The notes beneath the pieces were generated by a model. That model was given only the letters and a program-made list of their open reading frames with translations, ran no database searches and was not told the origin of the DNA. DNA of 64,000 nt from Xylophilus ampelinus (GTDB lineage: Bacteria > Pseudomonadota > Gammaproteobacteria > Burkholderiales > Burkholderiaceae_C), in contig NZ_QJTC01000010.1 of assembly GCF_003217575.1 (NCBI RefSeq), positions 62,001-126,000 of the forward strand. Direction: 5' to 3'. The translations under genes were made by a program, and so were the position numbers. Shown here one piece after another: positions 10,537-18,798 of the stretch (positions are counted from its first letter, which is position 1; each line of letters starts with the position of its first letter).

Positions 10537-11433
10537 ATGAAACTCCACGTCGTCCACGACACGCACTACGCGTACACGCCGGCCGTCGAGACGGCTCAGC
10601 ACATCGTGCACCTGAAGCCGCGCGACACGCCGTCGCAGCGCCTGCTGCGGCACGCGCTGGTGGTCACGCCGGCGGAAGCACACCGCGGCGAGCGGATCGA
10701 CGTCTACGGCAACACCCGCACCTTCTTCGCGCTGCAGTCGGCCCATGAGGAGCTGCGGGTGGTGGCCGACAGCGTGGTGCTCACCGCGGTGCCGGCGCCC
10801 GCGCCGCTCGGCCCCGGCGCCAGCCCGGCCTGGGAGGCGGTGCGCGAGCAGTTCCGCTTCCGGGCCGGCGGCGGGTGGGACGCGGCGACCGAGTTCGTCT
10901 TCGCCTCCGAGTACGTGCCGCGGCACGACGACTTCGTCGCCTATGCGCGGCCCAGCTGCCCGCCGGGCCGCACAGTGCTGGACGCGGCGCACGACCTGAT
11001 GCGCCGCATCCACGCCGAATTCCGCTACGAGAGCGACGCCACCGAGGTCGACACGCCGACGCTGCAGGCCCTGGCACTGCGGCGTGGCGTCTGCCAGGAC
11101 TTCGCCCACATCATGGTCGCCTGCATGCGCTCGATCGGCATCCCGGCCCGCTACGTGAGCGGCTACCTGCTCACCACCCCGCCGCCGGGCCGGCCCCGGC
11201 TGGTGGGCAGCGACGCCTCCCACGCGTGGGTGGAGGTCTATGCGCCGGCGCCGGGCGGCGGCCCCGGCGCCTGGTACGGTTTCGACCCGACCAACGACCG
11301 GGCGCCTGGCGAGGACTACATCGTGCTGGCCGTCGGCCGCGATTTCGGCGACGTGTCGCCGATGCGCGGCCTGCTGTTCGGCGGCGGCGAGCACCATCTG
11401 GAGGTCGGTGTGACGGTGGAGCCGGTCGCCTGA
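10537..11433 (+). CDS. Transglutaminase-like family protein
   Basis: A 298-residue protein with the N-terminal beta domain seen in this family (MKLHVVHDTHYAYTPAVETA) and a transglutaminase-like core. The catalytic Cys is in RRGVCQDFAHIMVA (about residue 187), the His in ASHAWVEVYAP (about 229) and the Asp in GFDPTND. No signal peptide is present. It is the last gene of the ATP-grasp/alpha-E/DUF2126 cluster. Such proteins have been predicted to act as proteases or transamidases on the peptide made by the ATP-grasp partners; this is inference from gene association. Confidence 0.9.
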   Translation: MKLHVVHDTHYAYTPAVETAQHIVHLKPRDTPSQRLLRHALVVTPAEAHRGERIDVYGNTRTFFALQSAHEELRVVADSVVLTAVPAPAPLGPGASPAWEAVREQFRFRAGGGWDAATEFVFASEYVPRHDDFVAYARPSCPPGRTVLDAAHDLMRRIHAEFRYESDATEVDTPTLQALALRRGVCQDFAHIMVACMRSIGIPARYVSGYLLTTPPPGRPRLVGSDASHAWVEVYAPAPGGGPGAWYGFDPTNDRAPGEDYIVLAVGRDFGDVSPMRGLLFGGGEHHLEVGVTVEPVA

Positions 11434-11447
11434 CCGCCCGCCCGTCG

Positions 11448-11514
11448 TTTTGCTACACAATTCATAGCATATGGCCGGCGTCCGACGCCGGCTGCAGCCC
11501 TGTTTTACTTGAAA
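11448..11514 (+). repeat. Palindromic repeat copy A, intergenic
   Basis: Best-formed intergenic copy. It begins TGCTA-N9-TAGCA, continues with a perfect 9-bp inverted repeat GCCGGCGTC-C-GACGCCGGC at 11474-11492, and ends TGCAGCCCTGTTTTACTTGA. It sits immediately before the Shine-Dalgarno sequence of the RidA gene, so it becomes part of that 5' leader. Confidence 0.85.
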
Positions 11515-11523
11515 GGAGTATCC

Positions 11524-11979
11524 ATGAGCGTTTACGACACCCTGCGCGAACTCGACATCGCCCTGCCCCCGGTGGCGGTGCCGGCCGCGGCCTACGTACC
11601 CTTCGTGCGCGCCGGCAACCTGGTCTTCCTGTCGGGCCATATCGCCCGCAAGAACGGCAAGCCGTGGGTCGGCCGGCTGGGCGCCGACCTGAGCACCGCC
11701 GACGGCAATGCCGCCGCCCGCGCGATCGGGGTCGATCTGCTCGGCACGCTGCAGGCGGCCGTCGGCGACCTCGACCAGATCACCCGCGTCGTGAAGCTGC
11801 TCTGCCTCGTCAACTCGGTGCCCACCTACACCGAGCAGCATCTGGTCGCCAACGGTGCCAGCGAGCTGTTCGCCAAGGTCTTCGGCGACAAGGGCGCCCA
11901 TGCCCGAAGCGCTTTCGGCGTGTCGCAGATCCCGATGGGCGCCTGCGTAGAAATCGAACTGATCGCCGAAATCCGCTGA
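11524..11979 (+). CDS. RidA family (YjgF/YER057c/UK114) protein
   Basis: A 151-residue protein of the RidA superfamily, which hydrolyses reactive enamine/imine intermediates from PLP enzymes to ketoacids and ammonia. It has FLSGHIARKNG and the C-terminal VSQIPMGACVEIELIAEI strand. Its length is nearer the YjgH/COG0251 long subgroup than the ~130-residue archetype. The archetypal arginine of RidA proper cannot be assigned with certainty here, so imine deaminase activity is not assured. The ATG at 11524 has a good GAAAGGAG eight bases upstream. It is a monocistronic gene following a palindromic repeat. Confidence 0.85.
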   Translation: MSVYDTLRELDIALPPVAVPAAAYVPFVRAGNLVFLSGHIARKNGKPWVGRLGADLSTADGNAAARAIGVDLLGTLQAAVGDLDQITRVVKLLCLVNSVPTYTEQHLVANGASELFAKVFGDKGAHARSAFGVSQIPMGACVEIELIAEIR

Positions 11980-12133
11980 AAACCGCCCCGCGATGCGCCC
12001 GTCGGGCGCACCGCTCCGCGGCCACCCTGCGCACCGGCCGAATACCCCCGGAGACGCAATGTTTCATGAAATGCGACGAATTCGTATTTATACTCGGCCG
12101 ATTGTTCCACAGCACGCCACTCTGCCTGTTGCC

Positions 12134-12406
12134 ATGATCGTCTGCGTCTGTCACCGTGTCTCCGACCGTGAAATTGCCCGTTCTGCGCGCGCGGGCCTCG
12201 ATTTCGACGGGATCCAGTTCGAGCTGGGCGTCGCCACCCAGTGCGGCCAGTGCGAGGGCTGTGCCCGCGACATCGTCGCCCAGTGCAGTGCGTCGCACAA
12301 GGTGGCCGCGTTGCACCGCGACACGCCGGCCCAGGTGGTCCAGATCGCCAGCGCGATCCAGGACAGCAAGGCGTGGAAGGGCTCCCGGACGCTGGCTCCG
12401 GCCTGA
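12134..12406 (+). CDS. Bacterioferritin-associated ferredoxin-like (2Fe-2S) protein
   Basis: A 90-residue Bfd-like protein. It binds a [2Fe-2S] cluster and in characterised species passes electrons to bacterioferritin to release stored iron. The ligand pattern is clear: Cys4 and Cys6 in MIVCVCHRVSD and Cys37/Cys40 in TQCGQCEGC. The ATG at 12134 gives the canonical N-terminus; in-frame extension upstream is not conserved. A possible -10 box TATACT lies at 12089-12094. The next genes are tonB-exbB-exbD, so it belongs to an iron-handling block and is probably iron-regulated, although I could not identify a convincing Fur box at this promoter. Confidence 0.9.
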   Translation: MIVCVCHRVSDREIARSARAGLDFDGIQFELGVATQCGQCEGCARDIVAQCSASHKVAALHRDTPAQVVQIASAIQDSKAWKGSRTLAPA

Positions 12407-12490
12407 TTCCGGTCGGGCCGGCCTGCCGCCGGATCTTTTGCACGTAGAAATTTTCGCGCGCATCCGCCCCGGCGGCCGCGTGACCGCTCC

Positions 12491-13204
12491 ATGAACGCAA
12501 GCCGCCGCTACGCCAACCCGCCGAACCGCACCAGCCGCCATGTCGTCATCGCCGGCGGCGTGCTGGCCCTCCATGCCGCCGTGCTCTGGGCGATCCAGTC
12601 GGGGCTGGTCCATCGGGTGGCGGAGGTGGTGACGCCGGTGGTCATGATCAGCGAAATCGTCACGCCGCCGGAGCCCAAGGCGCCTCCACCGCCGCCCTCG
12701 CCACCGCCGCCCGCTCCCAAGCCGCCCGCCCCGGCGCCCAAGCCCAGGGCCCCCACTCCGCCGCCGGCCCCGCGCCCGGTCGCGATCCCCGAGCCGACGC
12801 CCGCGCCGTCCGCCCCCGTCGGCGTGACCGCGCCGCAGCCGCCGACACCGCCGGTCGCCGCGCCGGTGGCGGCGCCCGAGGCCCCGCCGCCGGCACCGCC
12901 CGCGCCGCCGGCCCCGGCCAAGATCGAGCTGCCCTCGACCGATGCCGACTACCTCGACAGCGCCCGCCTCAACTACCCGCCGATCAGCCGGCGTCTGGGC
13001 GAGCAGGGCAAGGTGCTGGTGCGCGTGACCATCGGCCCCGACGGCAGCGCCCAGCACGCCGAGATCGCCAAGTCGAGCGGCTTCGAGCGGCTCGACAAGG
13101 CCGCCCTGGAGTACGTGCTCAAGCGCCGCTACGTGCCCGGCAAGGTCAACGGCGTGCCGCAGAGCATGGCCTACACCGCGCCCGTCAATTTCATCCTCGA
13201 ATAA
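12491..13204 (+). CDS. tonB: Energy transducer TonB
   Basis: A 237-residue periplasmic-spanning protein that transmits proton-motive force from ExbB/ExbD to outer-membrane siderophore and heme receptors. It has one N-terminal membrane anchor (GGVLALHAAVLWAIQSG), a long proline/alanine-rich linker (residues ~55-145), and a C-terminal TonB domain with LNYPPISRRLGEQGKVLVRV and an FILE terminus. It is followed after 20 bases by exbB and then exbD, forming one operon. The linker is strongly biased to Pro-Pro-Ala repeats, which is normal for this family. Confidence 0.95.
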   Translation: MNASRRYANPPNRTSRHVVIAGGVLALHAAVLWAIQSGLVHRVAEVVTPVVMISEIVTPPEPKAPPPPPSPPPPAPKPPAPAPKPRAPTPPPAPRPVAIPEPTPAPSAPVGVTAPQPPTPPVAAPVAAPEAPPPAPPAPPAPAKIELPSTDADYLDSARLNYPPISRRLGEQGKVLVRVTIGPDGSAQHAEIAKSSGFERLDKAALEYVLKRRYVPGKVNGVPQSMAYTAPVNFILE

Positions 13205-13224
13205 TTCTCTGGAGTATCTGCACT

Positions 13225-13941
13225 ATGGATTCGCAATTCGGCCTTTCGCACGTCTGGAGCCAGGGCGACTTCGTCATCCGCGGCGTCGCCGTCCTGCTGC
13301 TGGTGATGTCGCTCGCCTCGTGGCTCGTCATCCTGACCAAGGCGGTAGACATCGTCCGCTCGAAGAAATTCGCTCGCCGGGCCGACGACTTCTGGCACAG
13401 CGAGGACTTCGCCACCGGCCTGGCCAAGCTGGGCGAGAACGACGACAACCCGTTCCGCAACCTGGCGCTCGACGGCCGTGAAGCCGCCGCCCACCACCGC
13501 AACACCAAGGCCCACCTGCACGACAGCCTGGACGCGAGCGACTGGATCACCCGCTCGCTGCGCAACGGCATCGACGAGACCACCGCGCGCCTGCAGTCGG
13601 GCCTGGCGATCCTGGCCTCGGTCGGGTCCACCGCACCCTTCATCGGCCTCTTCGGCACGGTCTGGGGCATCTACCACGCGCTGATGAGCATCGGCACCGC
13701 CGGCCAGGCGACGATCGACAAGGTGGCCGGCCCGATCGGCGAGGCGCTGATCATGACCGCGCTCGGCCTGGCCGTCGCCATTCCCGCAGTTCTGGGCTAC
13801 AACGCCCTGGTGCGCGGCAACAAGTCGGTGCTCAACAAGCTCAACAGCTTCGCCCACGATCTGCACGCCTACTTCGTCACCGGTGCCCGCATCAGCGTCG
13901 GCACGCCGTCCACCGTGCTGCCGCTCAAGAAGGGCGGTTGA
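13225..13941 (+). CDS. exbB: ExbB/TolQ/MotA family proton channel
   Basis: A 238-residue inner-membrane protein that forms the pentameric proton channel powering TonB. Three membrane segments are visible: residues ~16-36, around 125-155 (LAILASVGSTAPFIGLFGTV) and ~170-195 (ALIMTALGLAVAIPAVLGYN), with the usual cytoplasmic loop between the first two. The gene is directly downstream of tonB, and exbD starts two bases after its stop, so translation is probably coupled. Confidence 0.95.
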   Translation: MDSQFGLSHVWSQGDFVIRGVAVLLLVMSLASWLVILTKAVDIVRSKKFARRADDFWHSEDFATGLAKLGENDDNPFRNLALDGREAAAHHRNTKAHLHDSLDASDWITRSLRNGIDETTARLQSGLAILASVGSTAPFIGLFGTVWGIYHALMSIGTAGQATIDKVAGPIGEALIMTALGLAVAIPAVLGYNALVRGNKSVLNKLNSFAHDLHAYFVTGARISVGTPSTVLPLKKGG

Positions 13942-13943
13942 GC

Positions 13944-14357
13944 ATGGCCTTCGGTACCCAGGACGAATCCGACGAGGTGATGAACGAGATCAACATGACG
14001 CCGCTGGTCGACGTCATGCTGGTCCTGCTCATCGTCTTCATCATCACCGTGCCGGTGATGAAGAACGCGGTCAACATCGAACTGCCCCGCGCCAGCAGCC
14101 AGGCCGAGGACGTCAAGCCCGAGACGATCCGCCTGAGCGTGGACGCGAGCGGCGCCTTCTTCTGGAACGAGAGCCGTATCGAAGAGGCCGACCTGGAGCC
14201 GCGGCTGCGGGCCGCCGCCGCCAAGGACCCGCAGCCCGAATTGCACATCCGCGGCGACAAAGACGTGCGCTACGAGCGCGTCGCCATCGCGATGGCCGCC
14301 GCCCGCCAGGCCGGCGTGAAGAAGATCGGCTTCATCACCGAGCCGAAGACGAACTGA
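13944..14357 (+). CDS. exbD: ExbD/TolR biopolymer transport protein
   Basis: A 137-residue protein with a short cytoplasmic start, one membrane helix (LVDVMLVLLIVFIITVPVM) that contains the conserved aspartate needed for proton use, and a periplasmic domain ending GVKKIGFITEP. It completes the TonB-ExbB-ExbD energising complex. The ATG at 13944 is two bases beyond the exbB stop; a TTG at 13938 would overlap exbB and is less likely. Confidence 0.95.
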   Translation: MAFGTQDESDEVMNEINMTPLVDVMLVLLIVFIITVPVMKNAVNIELPRASSQAEDVKPETIRLSVDASGAFFWNESRIEEADLEPRLRAAAAKDPQPELHIRGDKDVRYERVAIAMAAARQAGVKKIGFITEPKTN

Positions 14358-14406
14358 TGCGGTTCGGCCGCCGGACCCCCCAGCGGCGTACCACGGCCGG
14401 TCGCGA

Positions 14407-14455
14407 TAAAAATAATTCTCATTGGGTGTTGCGTCAATCCTGAGAATAGTTATCA
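14407..14455 (+). promoter_or_regulatory. Two Fur boxes upstream of hemP
   Basis: Two 7-1-7 Fur-type sites. The one at 14441-14455 (TGAGAATAGTTATCA) matches TGATAAT-N-ATTATCA at 12 of 14 arm positions. The one at 14407-14421 (TAAAAATAATTCTCA) is somewhat weaker. They lie 32-80 bases before the HemP start in a short A/T-rich island within very G+C-rich DNA, so repression by Fe-Fur is a strong prediction. Confidence 0.8.
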
Positions 14456-14486
14456 TTAATGCATCGCGACACATTCTTGCCCGCCC

Positions 14487-14705
14487 ATGTACGCCACGCT
14501 CTCCGCCCCACCTGTCACCGCCCGTTCGCACCCTGCCCTGAACAGCCTGCCTGCGGATGACACGACGGCGCAGGGCTTCGACCACCGCACGACGGTAGAG
14601 AGCGAAGACCTGCTGCGCGGCGGCAAGTCGGTCGAGATCAGCCACAACGGCTCCGTCTACCGACTGCAGGCCACCCGCCTGGGCAAGCTGATCCTGACGA
14701 AATAA
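14487..14705 (+). CDS. hemP: Hemin uptake protein HemP
   Basis: A 72-residue small protein of the HemP family. The conserved C-terminal half is present: SEDLLRGGKSVEISHNGSVY followed by RLQATRLGKLILTK. HemP is known in Burkholderia (as HmuP) as a small activator needed for expression of the heme receptor gene, and is found with heme uptake loci. Here no hemin receptor follows, so it stands alone after tonB-exbB-exbD under two Fur boxes and is followed by a strong terminator at 14817-14841. Confidence 0.9.
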   Translation: MYATLSAPPVTARSHPALNSLPADDTTAQGFDHRTTVESEDLLRGGKSVEISHNGSVYRLQATRLGKLILTK

Positions 14706-14816
14706 GTTTCATCGTGGGGCGACCCCGGGACTGGCTTGCAGTCCTGCAGGGTCGTTTTTGCCAGCCAACGGGTCCCCCCGTCCAGCCACGCATTTTTTCC
14801 CACCGTTTAACGACAA

Positions 14817-14841
14817 ACGCCGACCGCATGGTCGGCGTTTT
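14817..14841 (+). terminator. Rho-independent terminator after hemP
   Basis: Perfect 9-bp stem ACGCCGACC / GGTCGGCGT with a GCAT loop, followed by TTTT. It separates hemP (plus) from the convergent GlcG/HbpS-like gene (minus). Confidence 0.8.
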
Positions 14842-14881
14842 GCTTGGTGCCGGCACCAGGGGCCGGCGTGGCCCCTGTGCC

Positions 14882-15289
14882 TCAGAGGCCGATGGCCGCG
14901 ATGCCGGCGCGGCCGATCTGCACGTCCTCGGACGACTTCACGCCGCTTACGCCGACCGCGCCGATGCAGTGGCCGTCCTTCATGATCGGCACGCCGCCTT
15001 CGAGCAGGCCTTCGAGGCCGGGCGCCGACAGGAAGGAGAAGCGGCCGCCGTTGATCATGTCCTCGTAGCTCTTGCTCTCGCGGCGGCCGGTGGCGGCGGT
15101 GCGCGCCTTGGCCGGTGCGATCTGGGCCGAGATAGGCGCGGCGCCGTCCAGGCGCTGGAGCCACAGCAGATGGCCGCCGTCGTCGACGATGGCGATAGTC
15201 ACCGCCCAATCGTGCTTCAGCGCCTCGGCTTCGGCCGCGGCGGCGATGGTCTTCAGGTCGGCGAGTTCGAGGGTGGCTTTGGTCTGCAT
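14882..15289 (-). CDS. GlcG/HbpS-like heme-binding family protein (DUF336)
   Basis: A 135-residue protein of the GlcG/HbpS/DUF336 family. It starts MQTKATLELADLKTIAAAAE and has the family motifs VTIAIVDDGGHLLWLQRLDG and the glycine-rich GGVPIMKDGHCIGAVGVSG. Members include heme-binding HbpS and the GlcG protein linked to glycolate metabolism; most are of unknown function. Location next to hemP makes a heme link attractive, but the two genes are convergent and separated by a terminator, so they are not co-transcribed. Confidence 0.85.
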   Translation of the reverse strand: MQTKATLELADLKTIAAAAEAEALKHDWAVTIAIVDDGGHLLWLQRLDGAAPISAQIAPAKARTAATGRRESKSYEDMINGGRFSFLSAPGLEGLLEGGVPIMKDGHCIGAVGVSGVKSSEDVQIGRAGIAAIGL

Positions 15290-15505
15290 GGTGCTCCGCG
15301 ATTGGGGGGTGTGGCGAATGAAGCGCACGAGCATAACGGCTGCGCCGCGTGTGGAAACCGCGCACCGGTCACAACAGACCCGGCACCGGTGGGAACGTCC
15401 GCGACAGGGTCTTGCCGCTGCGCCGCGGTACGCGGCCCCTAGAATCTCATCGCCCGGATCGCGGGCGACCCGTCTGCAGCCCGCAGCCCCCCCCTGGAGC
15501 CCGAT

Positions 15506-16204
15506 ATGACCTCCCCACTGCACACCGCCGGCCATGCCGACTACGGCATCGACGTCACCCTGGAGCGGCGCCACCGGGTGCTGCGCAACACCTACTGGCT
15601 GCTGGCGCTGAGCCTGCTGCCCACGGTGCTGGGCGCCTGGATCGGCGTGCAGACCGGCATCACCCAGGCTCTGCGCGGCGGGCTGGGCCTGATGGTGTTC
15701 ATGGGCGGCGCCTTCGCCTTCATCTACGCCATCGAGAAGACCAAGAACTCGGCCGCCGGCGTGCCGGCGCTGCTGGGCTTCACTTTCTTCATGGGCCTGA
15801 TGCTGTCGCGGCTGATCGCGGCGGTGCTGGGCTTGAAGAACGGCACCGAGCTGGTGATGACCGCCTTCGGCGGCACGGCCGGCGTGTTCTTCGTGATGGC
15901 GAGCCTGGCGACGGTGGTCAAGCGCGACATGGCGGGCCTGGGCAAGTGGCTCTTCGTCGGTGCGCTGGTGCTGATGGCGGGCGCGGTGGTCAACGTGTTC
16001 GTCGGCTCCACCGCCGGCATGCTGGCGATCTCGGTAGCCGCCATCGGCATCTTCAGCGCCTACATGCTCTACGACCTGAAGCAGATCCTCGACGGCGGCG
16101 AAACCAACTACATCAGTGCGACGCTGGCGCTGTACCTGGACCTGTTCAACGTGTTCCAGAGCCTGCTGGCGCTGCTGGGCATCATGGGTGGCGAAAGGGA
16201 ATGA
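15506..16204 (+). CDS. Bax inhibitor-1/YccA family membrane protein
   Basis: A 232-residue inner-membrane protein with seven predicted membrane segments and the typical C-terminal ISVAAIGIFSAYMLYDLKQI and ALYLDLFNVFQSLLALLGIM motifs of the BI-1/YccA (UPF0005) family. Bacterial YccA modulates the FtsH protease and related proteins behave as calcium/proton leak channels; the role here is inferred from family only. No operon partner is apparent: the next gene is 267 bases downstream. Confidence 0.9.
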   Translation: MTSPLHTAGHADYGIDVTLERRHRVLRNTYWLLALSLLPTVLGAWIGVQTGITQALRGGLGLMVFMGGAFAFIYAIEKTKNSAAGVPALLGFTFFMGLMLSRLIAAVLGLKNGTELVMTAFGGTAGVFFVMASLATVVKRDMAGLGKWLFVGALVLMAGAVVNVFVGSTAGMLAISVAAIGIFSAYMLYDLKQILDGGETNYISATLALYLDLFNVFQSLLALLGIMGGERE

Positions 16205-16260
16205 TTCACCACTCACCCAGGCTTGCGCACTGCGTGTCGCAGCGCCCACCCCCTCGCCGG

Positions 16261-16303
16261 GGGCGACACCGGTGGGCCGGCGGAGCCGGACCCACGGTGT
16301 CCC
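16261..16303. repeat. REP-like long hairpin
   Basis: GACACCG-GTGGG and CCCAC-GGTGTC arms enclose an inner CGGC/GCCG stem, giving a long imperfect hairpin in the 267-base gap between the BI-1 gene and the lipoprotein gene. There is no T-tract, so it is not a standard terminator; a REP-type element is the likelier reading. Confidence 0.45.
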
Positions 16304-16471
16304 TGGATCGGTCAGTGCCCGTCTTGGCCGCGGCGCCAATGCGTCGCAGTGCTGCGGTTCATCCCGACCTCGCGCTATGTTTTTGCTAGCGCTTGGCGCT
16401 GCGGGCTTCAGGAACGCCGGGTGCTGCCGATAACCTATCAAGCCGACCCGCCCGCAACACCATCCTCCACC

Positions 16472-16861
16472 ATGACCTACGCACCCCGACTGTTCCAGCG
16501 CCTGAGCTGCGTCGCCGCGGTGGCCTTGCTGGCGGGCTGCGACATCCCGGGAATGGGACCCGATCCCAAGATCGCGCAGCGGGAGGCCGATGCACGCGCC
16601 GTGGGCGGTGCCTGTCGGCATGCGCTGCGGGGGATCGAGGACTGCTACTCGCTCAACCCCAAGGCGCCCAAGGCGCCGGTGTTCGCGGGCTGGAAGGACA
16701 TGGACCAGTACATGCGCGAGAACAAGATCGAAGGCCGCGCATCGGTGATCGGCCAGGCGCCGGCCGCGGTGGTCGACGAGGCGGGCATCGACAAGGCCAC
16801 CGAGAAGGTGATGGCGTCGCCGCCACCGGCCCGCAACCGGGGTGCCGGGCGCTCGCTCTAG
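16472..16861 (+). CDS. Small putative lipoprotein of unknown function
   Basis: A 129-residue protein with a lipoprotein signal: positively charged start, hydrophobic VAAVALLAG and the lipobox LLAGC, giving a predicted acylated Cys23. After the signal there are two further cysteines (GGACRHALRGIEDCYS) that could form a disulfide, then AGWKDMDQYMRENKIEG. I do not recognise the family. The end is 112 bases from the stop of the convergent rlmD gene. Predicted outer- or inner-membrane anchored, periplasmic. Confidence 0.75.
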   Translation: MTYAPRLFQRLSCVAAVALLAGCDIPGMGPDPKIAQREADARAVGGACRHALRGIEDCYSLNPKAPKAPVFAGWKDMDQYMRENKIEGRASVIGQAPAAVVDEAGIDKATEKVMASPPPARNRGAGRSL

Positions 16862-16972
16862 AGCGTGTCGTGCACTTCGACGTACCCGCGACAGCCGGGC
16901 CTCTCCCCGACTTTCCCGAAGGGTGGGTCCCGCAGGCAGGCGCTCACGGCGTTGCGGACCTTGCCAAGGCTT

Positions 16973-18508
16973 TCAATCCACCACGACCCGATCGAACACC
17001 GCCATGCTTTCGACGTGTGCGGTGTGCGGGAACATGTTGATCGCGCCCGCCGCGCTGCAGCGGTAGCCGCCGTGGTTCACCAGCAGCCCGGCGTCGCGCG
17101 CCAGGGTGGCCGGGTTGCAGCTGACGTAGACGATGCGCCGGGGCGGGCGCCAGGCGGCCACCGCCGCCGCGTCGGGCAGGTCGAGGGCGGCCGCCGCCGC
17201 GGCGTCTCCGCCTTCGGCCGCGGCCATCACCGGCAGGCCCTGCTGCAGGCGGTGCAGGTCCACCACCGCCTTGGCCAGCGCGAAAGCGCCCTCGCGCGGC
17301 GGATCGACCAGCCACTTCTCGGCGATGCCGTCCTGCAGCAGCAGGCCAGGCGTCATGTCGAAAAGGTTGCGCGCTACGAAATCCGTAGCACATAGCCGGC
17401 CCGCAGCGCCGGCCGGACGCTGGTTCTTCTCGTAGTTTTCGCGCGAGCGGGCCACCAGGGCCTCGCTGCCCTCGATGCCGCGCACCGCGCTGGCCTGGGT
17501 GGCCAGCGGCAGGGTGAAATTGCCCAGGCCGCAGAACCAGTCGATCACCCGCTCGTCGCGCTGCACGTCCAGCAGCCGCAGCGCCCGTCGCACCAGCACC
17601 CGGTTGATGTGCGGGTTGACCTGGGTGAAGTCGGTCGGCCGGAACGGCATGACGATGCCGTAGTCCGGCAGGGCGTAGTCGAGCGCCGGGTCGCCCTCGT
17701 CCAGTAGCTTGACCGTGTCGGGGCCCTTGGACTGCAACCACCACTGCACGCCGTGTTGGTCGGCGAAGGCACGCAGCCGCCCCAGGTCGGCCTCCGACAG
17801 CGGCTCCAGGTGGCGCAGGACCATCGCGGTGACCGCGTCGCCGCAGGCCAGTTCGATCTGCGGCAGCGTGTCGCGGGCGTCCATGCCGCCGATCAGCGCG
17901 CGCAGCGGCATCAGCATCGCGCTCACATGCGGCGGCAGTACCGGGCAGACCTGCATGTCGGCCAGGTAGCGGCTCTTGCGCTCGTGGAAGCCGATCAGCA
18001 CCGTGCCTTTCTTGGCCACGTAGCGCACCGACAGCCGCGCGCGGTAGCGGTAGCCCCAGGCCGGTCCCTCGATCGGCCGCAGGACGGTCTCGGACTTCAG
18101 CTTGCCCAGGTGCCAGAGGTTGTCCTCCAGCACCCGCTGCTTGACCGCCACCTGCGCCATCGGGTGCAGGTGCTGCATCTTGCAGCCGCCGCAGGCACCG
18201 GGATGCAGCCCGAAGTGCGGGCAGCCCGGCCGCACCCGCTGCGACGACTCGCGGTGGATCTCGGCGAGCGTGGCCTGCTCCCAGTGGTTCTTGCGCTTGA
18301 AGGTGCTGGCGCTCACCCATTCGGTGGGCAGCGCACCTTCGACGAACACCACCTTGCCGTCGGCGCGGCGGGCGACGCCCTGCGCTTCCAGGTCGAGCGA
18401 ATCGATTTCCAGCGCACCGGCCGGCATGCGGGGATCGGGGATGCGGGAGGCGAGGGCCTGGGCGACGGGCGCTTCGGCCGTGGCGGTGGGGGACAGTTCG
18501 GCGGTCAT
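16973..18508 (-). CDS. rlmD: 23S rRNA (uracil(1939)-C(5))-methyltransferase RlmD
   Basis: A 511-residue SAM-dependent RNA methyltransferase that makes m5U1939 in 23S rRNA. Order of parts: a short TRAM-like N-terminal region; the [4Fe-4S] cysteine cluster ([19 protein letters not shown]); and the methyltransferase core with [25 protein letters not shown] and the catalytic [12 protein letters not shown]. An in-frame palindromic repeat at 17369-17432 adds residues ([15 protein letters not shown]) between ENYEKNQR and NLFDMTPG, in a surface region of the Rossmann fold where homologs are shorter. It is encoded by an antisense-oriented repeat copy. Confidence 0.92.
   Translation of the reverse strand: MTAELSPTATAEAPVAQALASRIPDPRMPAGALEIDSLDLEAQGVARRADGKVVFVEGALPTEWVSASTFKRKNHWEQATLAEIHRESSQRVRPGCPHFGLHPGACGGCKMQHLHPMAQVAVKQRVLEDNLWHLGKLKSETVLRPIEGPAWGYRYRARLSVRYVAKKGTVLIGFHERKSRYLADMQVCPVLPPHVSAMLMPLRALIGGMDARDTLPQIELACGDAVTAMVLRHLEPLSEADLGRLRAFADQHGVQWWLQSKGPDTVKLLDEGDPALDYALPDYGIVMPFRPTDFTQVNPHINRVLVRRALRLLDVQRDERVIDWFCGLGNFTLPLATQASAVRGIEGSEALVARSRENYEKNQRPAGAAGRLCATDFVARNLFDMTPGLLLQDGIAEKWLVDPPREGAFALAKAVVDLHRLQQGLPVMAAAEGGDAAAAAALDLPDAAAVAAWRPPRRIVYVSCNPATLARDAGLLVNHGGYRCSAAGAINMFPHTAHVESMAVFDRVVVD
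17369..17432 (+). repeat. Palindromic repeat copy C, inside rlmD
   Basis: GCTACGAAATCCGTAGC, then GCCGGC...GCGCCGGC, then a TTCTTCTCG end: the same modular order as the intergenic copies. It is antisense relative to rlmD and keeps the reading frame, encoding [15 protein letters not shown]. Confidence 0.75.
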
Positions 18509-18798
18509 GTTCTCGCGCTCGTCGGCGCTTTCAAGGCGGGGTGGCGGGCCGGGTCTGGAGCCCGGTTACCGGTGGCAACGTGTGGGCTCGAAACTCGATG
18601 CAAAGCCGGGCCACGGCGGTTTCCCCTGCGGTGTCTGGCTGCGCCGGGGCTATTCGCCCGATGCATCGAACCTTATCGGCGGGAGGATCGCAGGCGGTCT
18701 CGGCGAACGGTTCCCGCCTGCCGAGCAGACCCGGCGTGTCCGGGCGTGGTGGATGTTCGGCAGCGCGCTCGGGCCTCGCCGCCGGCGCCAACTAAGGC

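Noticed and set aside
8359-11901. Minus-strand open frame of 1180 codons opposite the ATP-grasp fusion and transglutaminase genes
   Set aside because: Composition is typical antisense shadow (long runs of Gly, Arg, Gln, Val), no recognisable domain, and the plus strand encodes well-conserved enzymes.
12060-12133. A Fur box upstream of the Bfd-like gene
   Set aside because: The A/T-rich segment around 12080-12095 fits a -10 region, but I could not find a 7-1-7 match good enough to claim.
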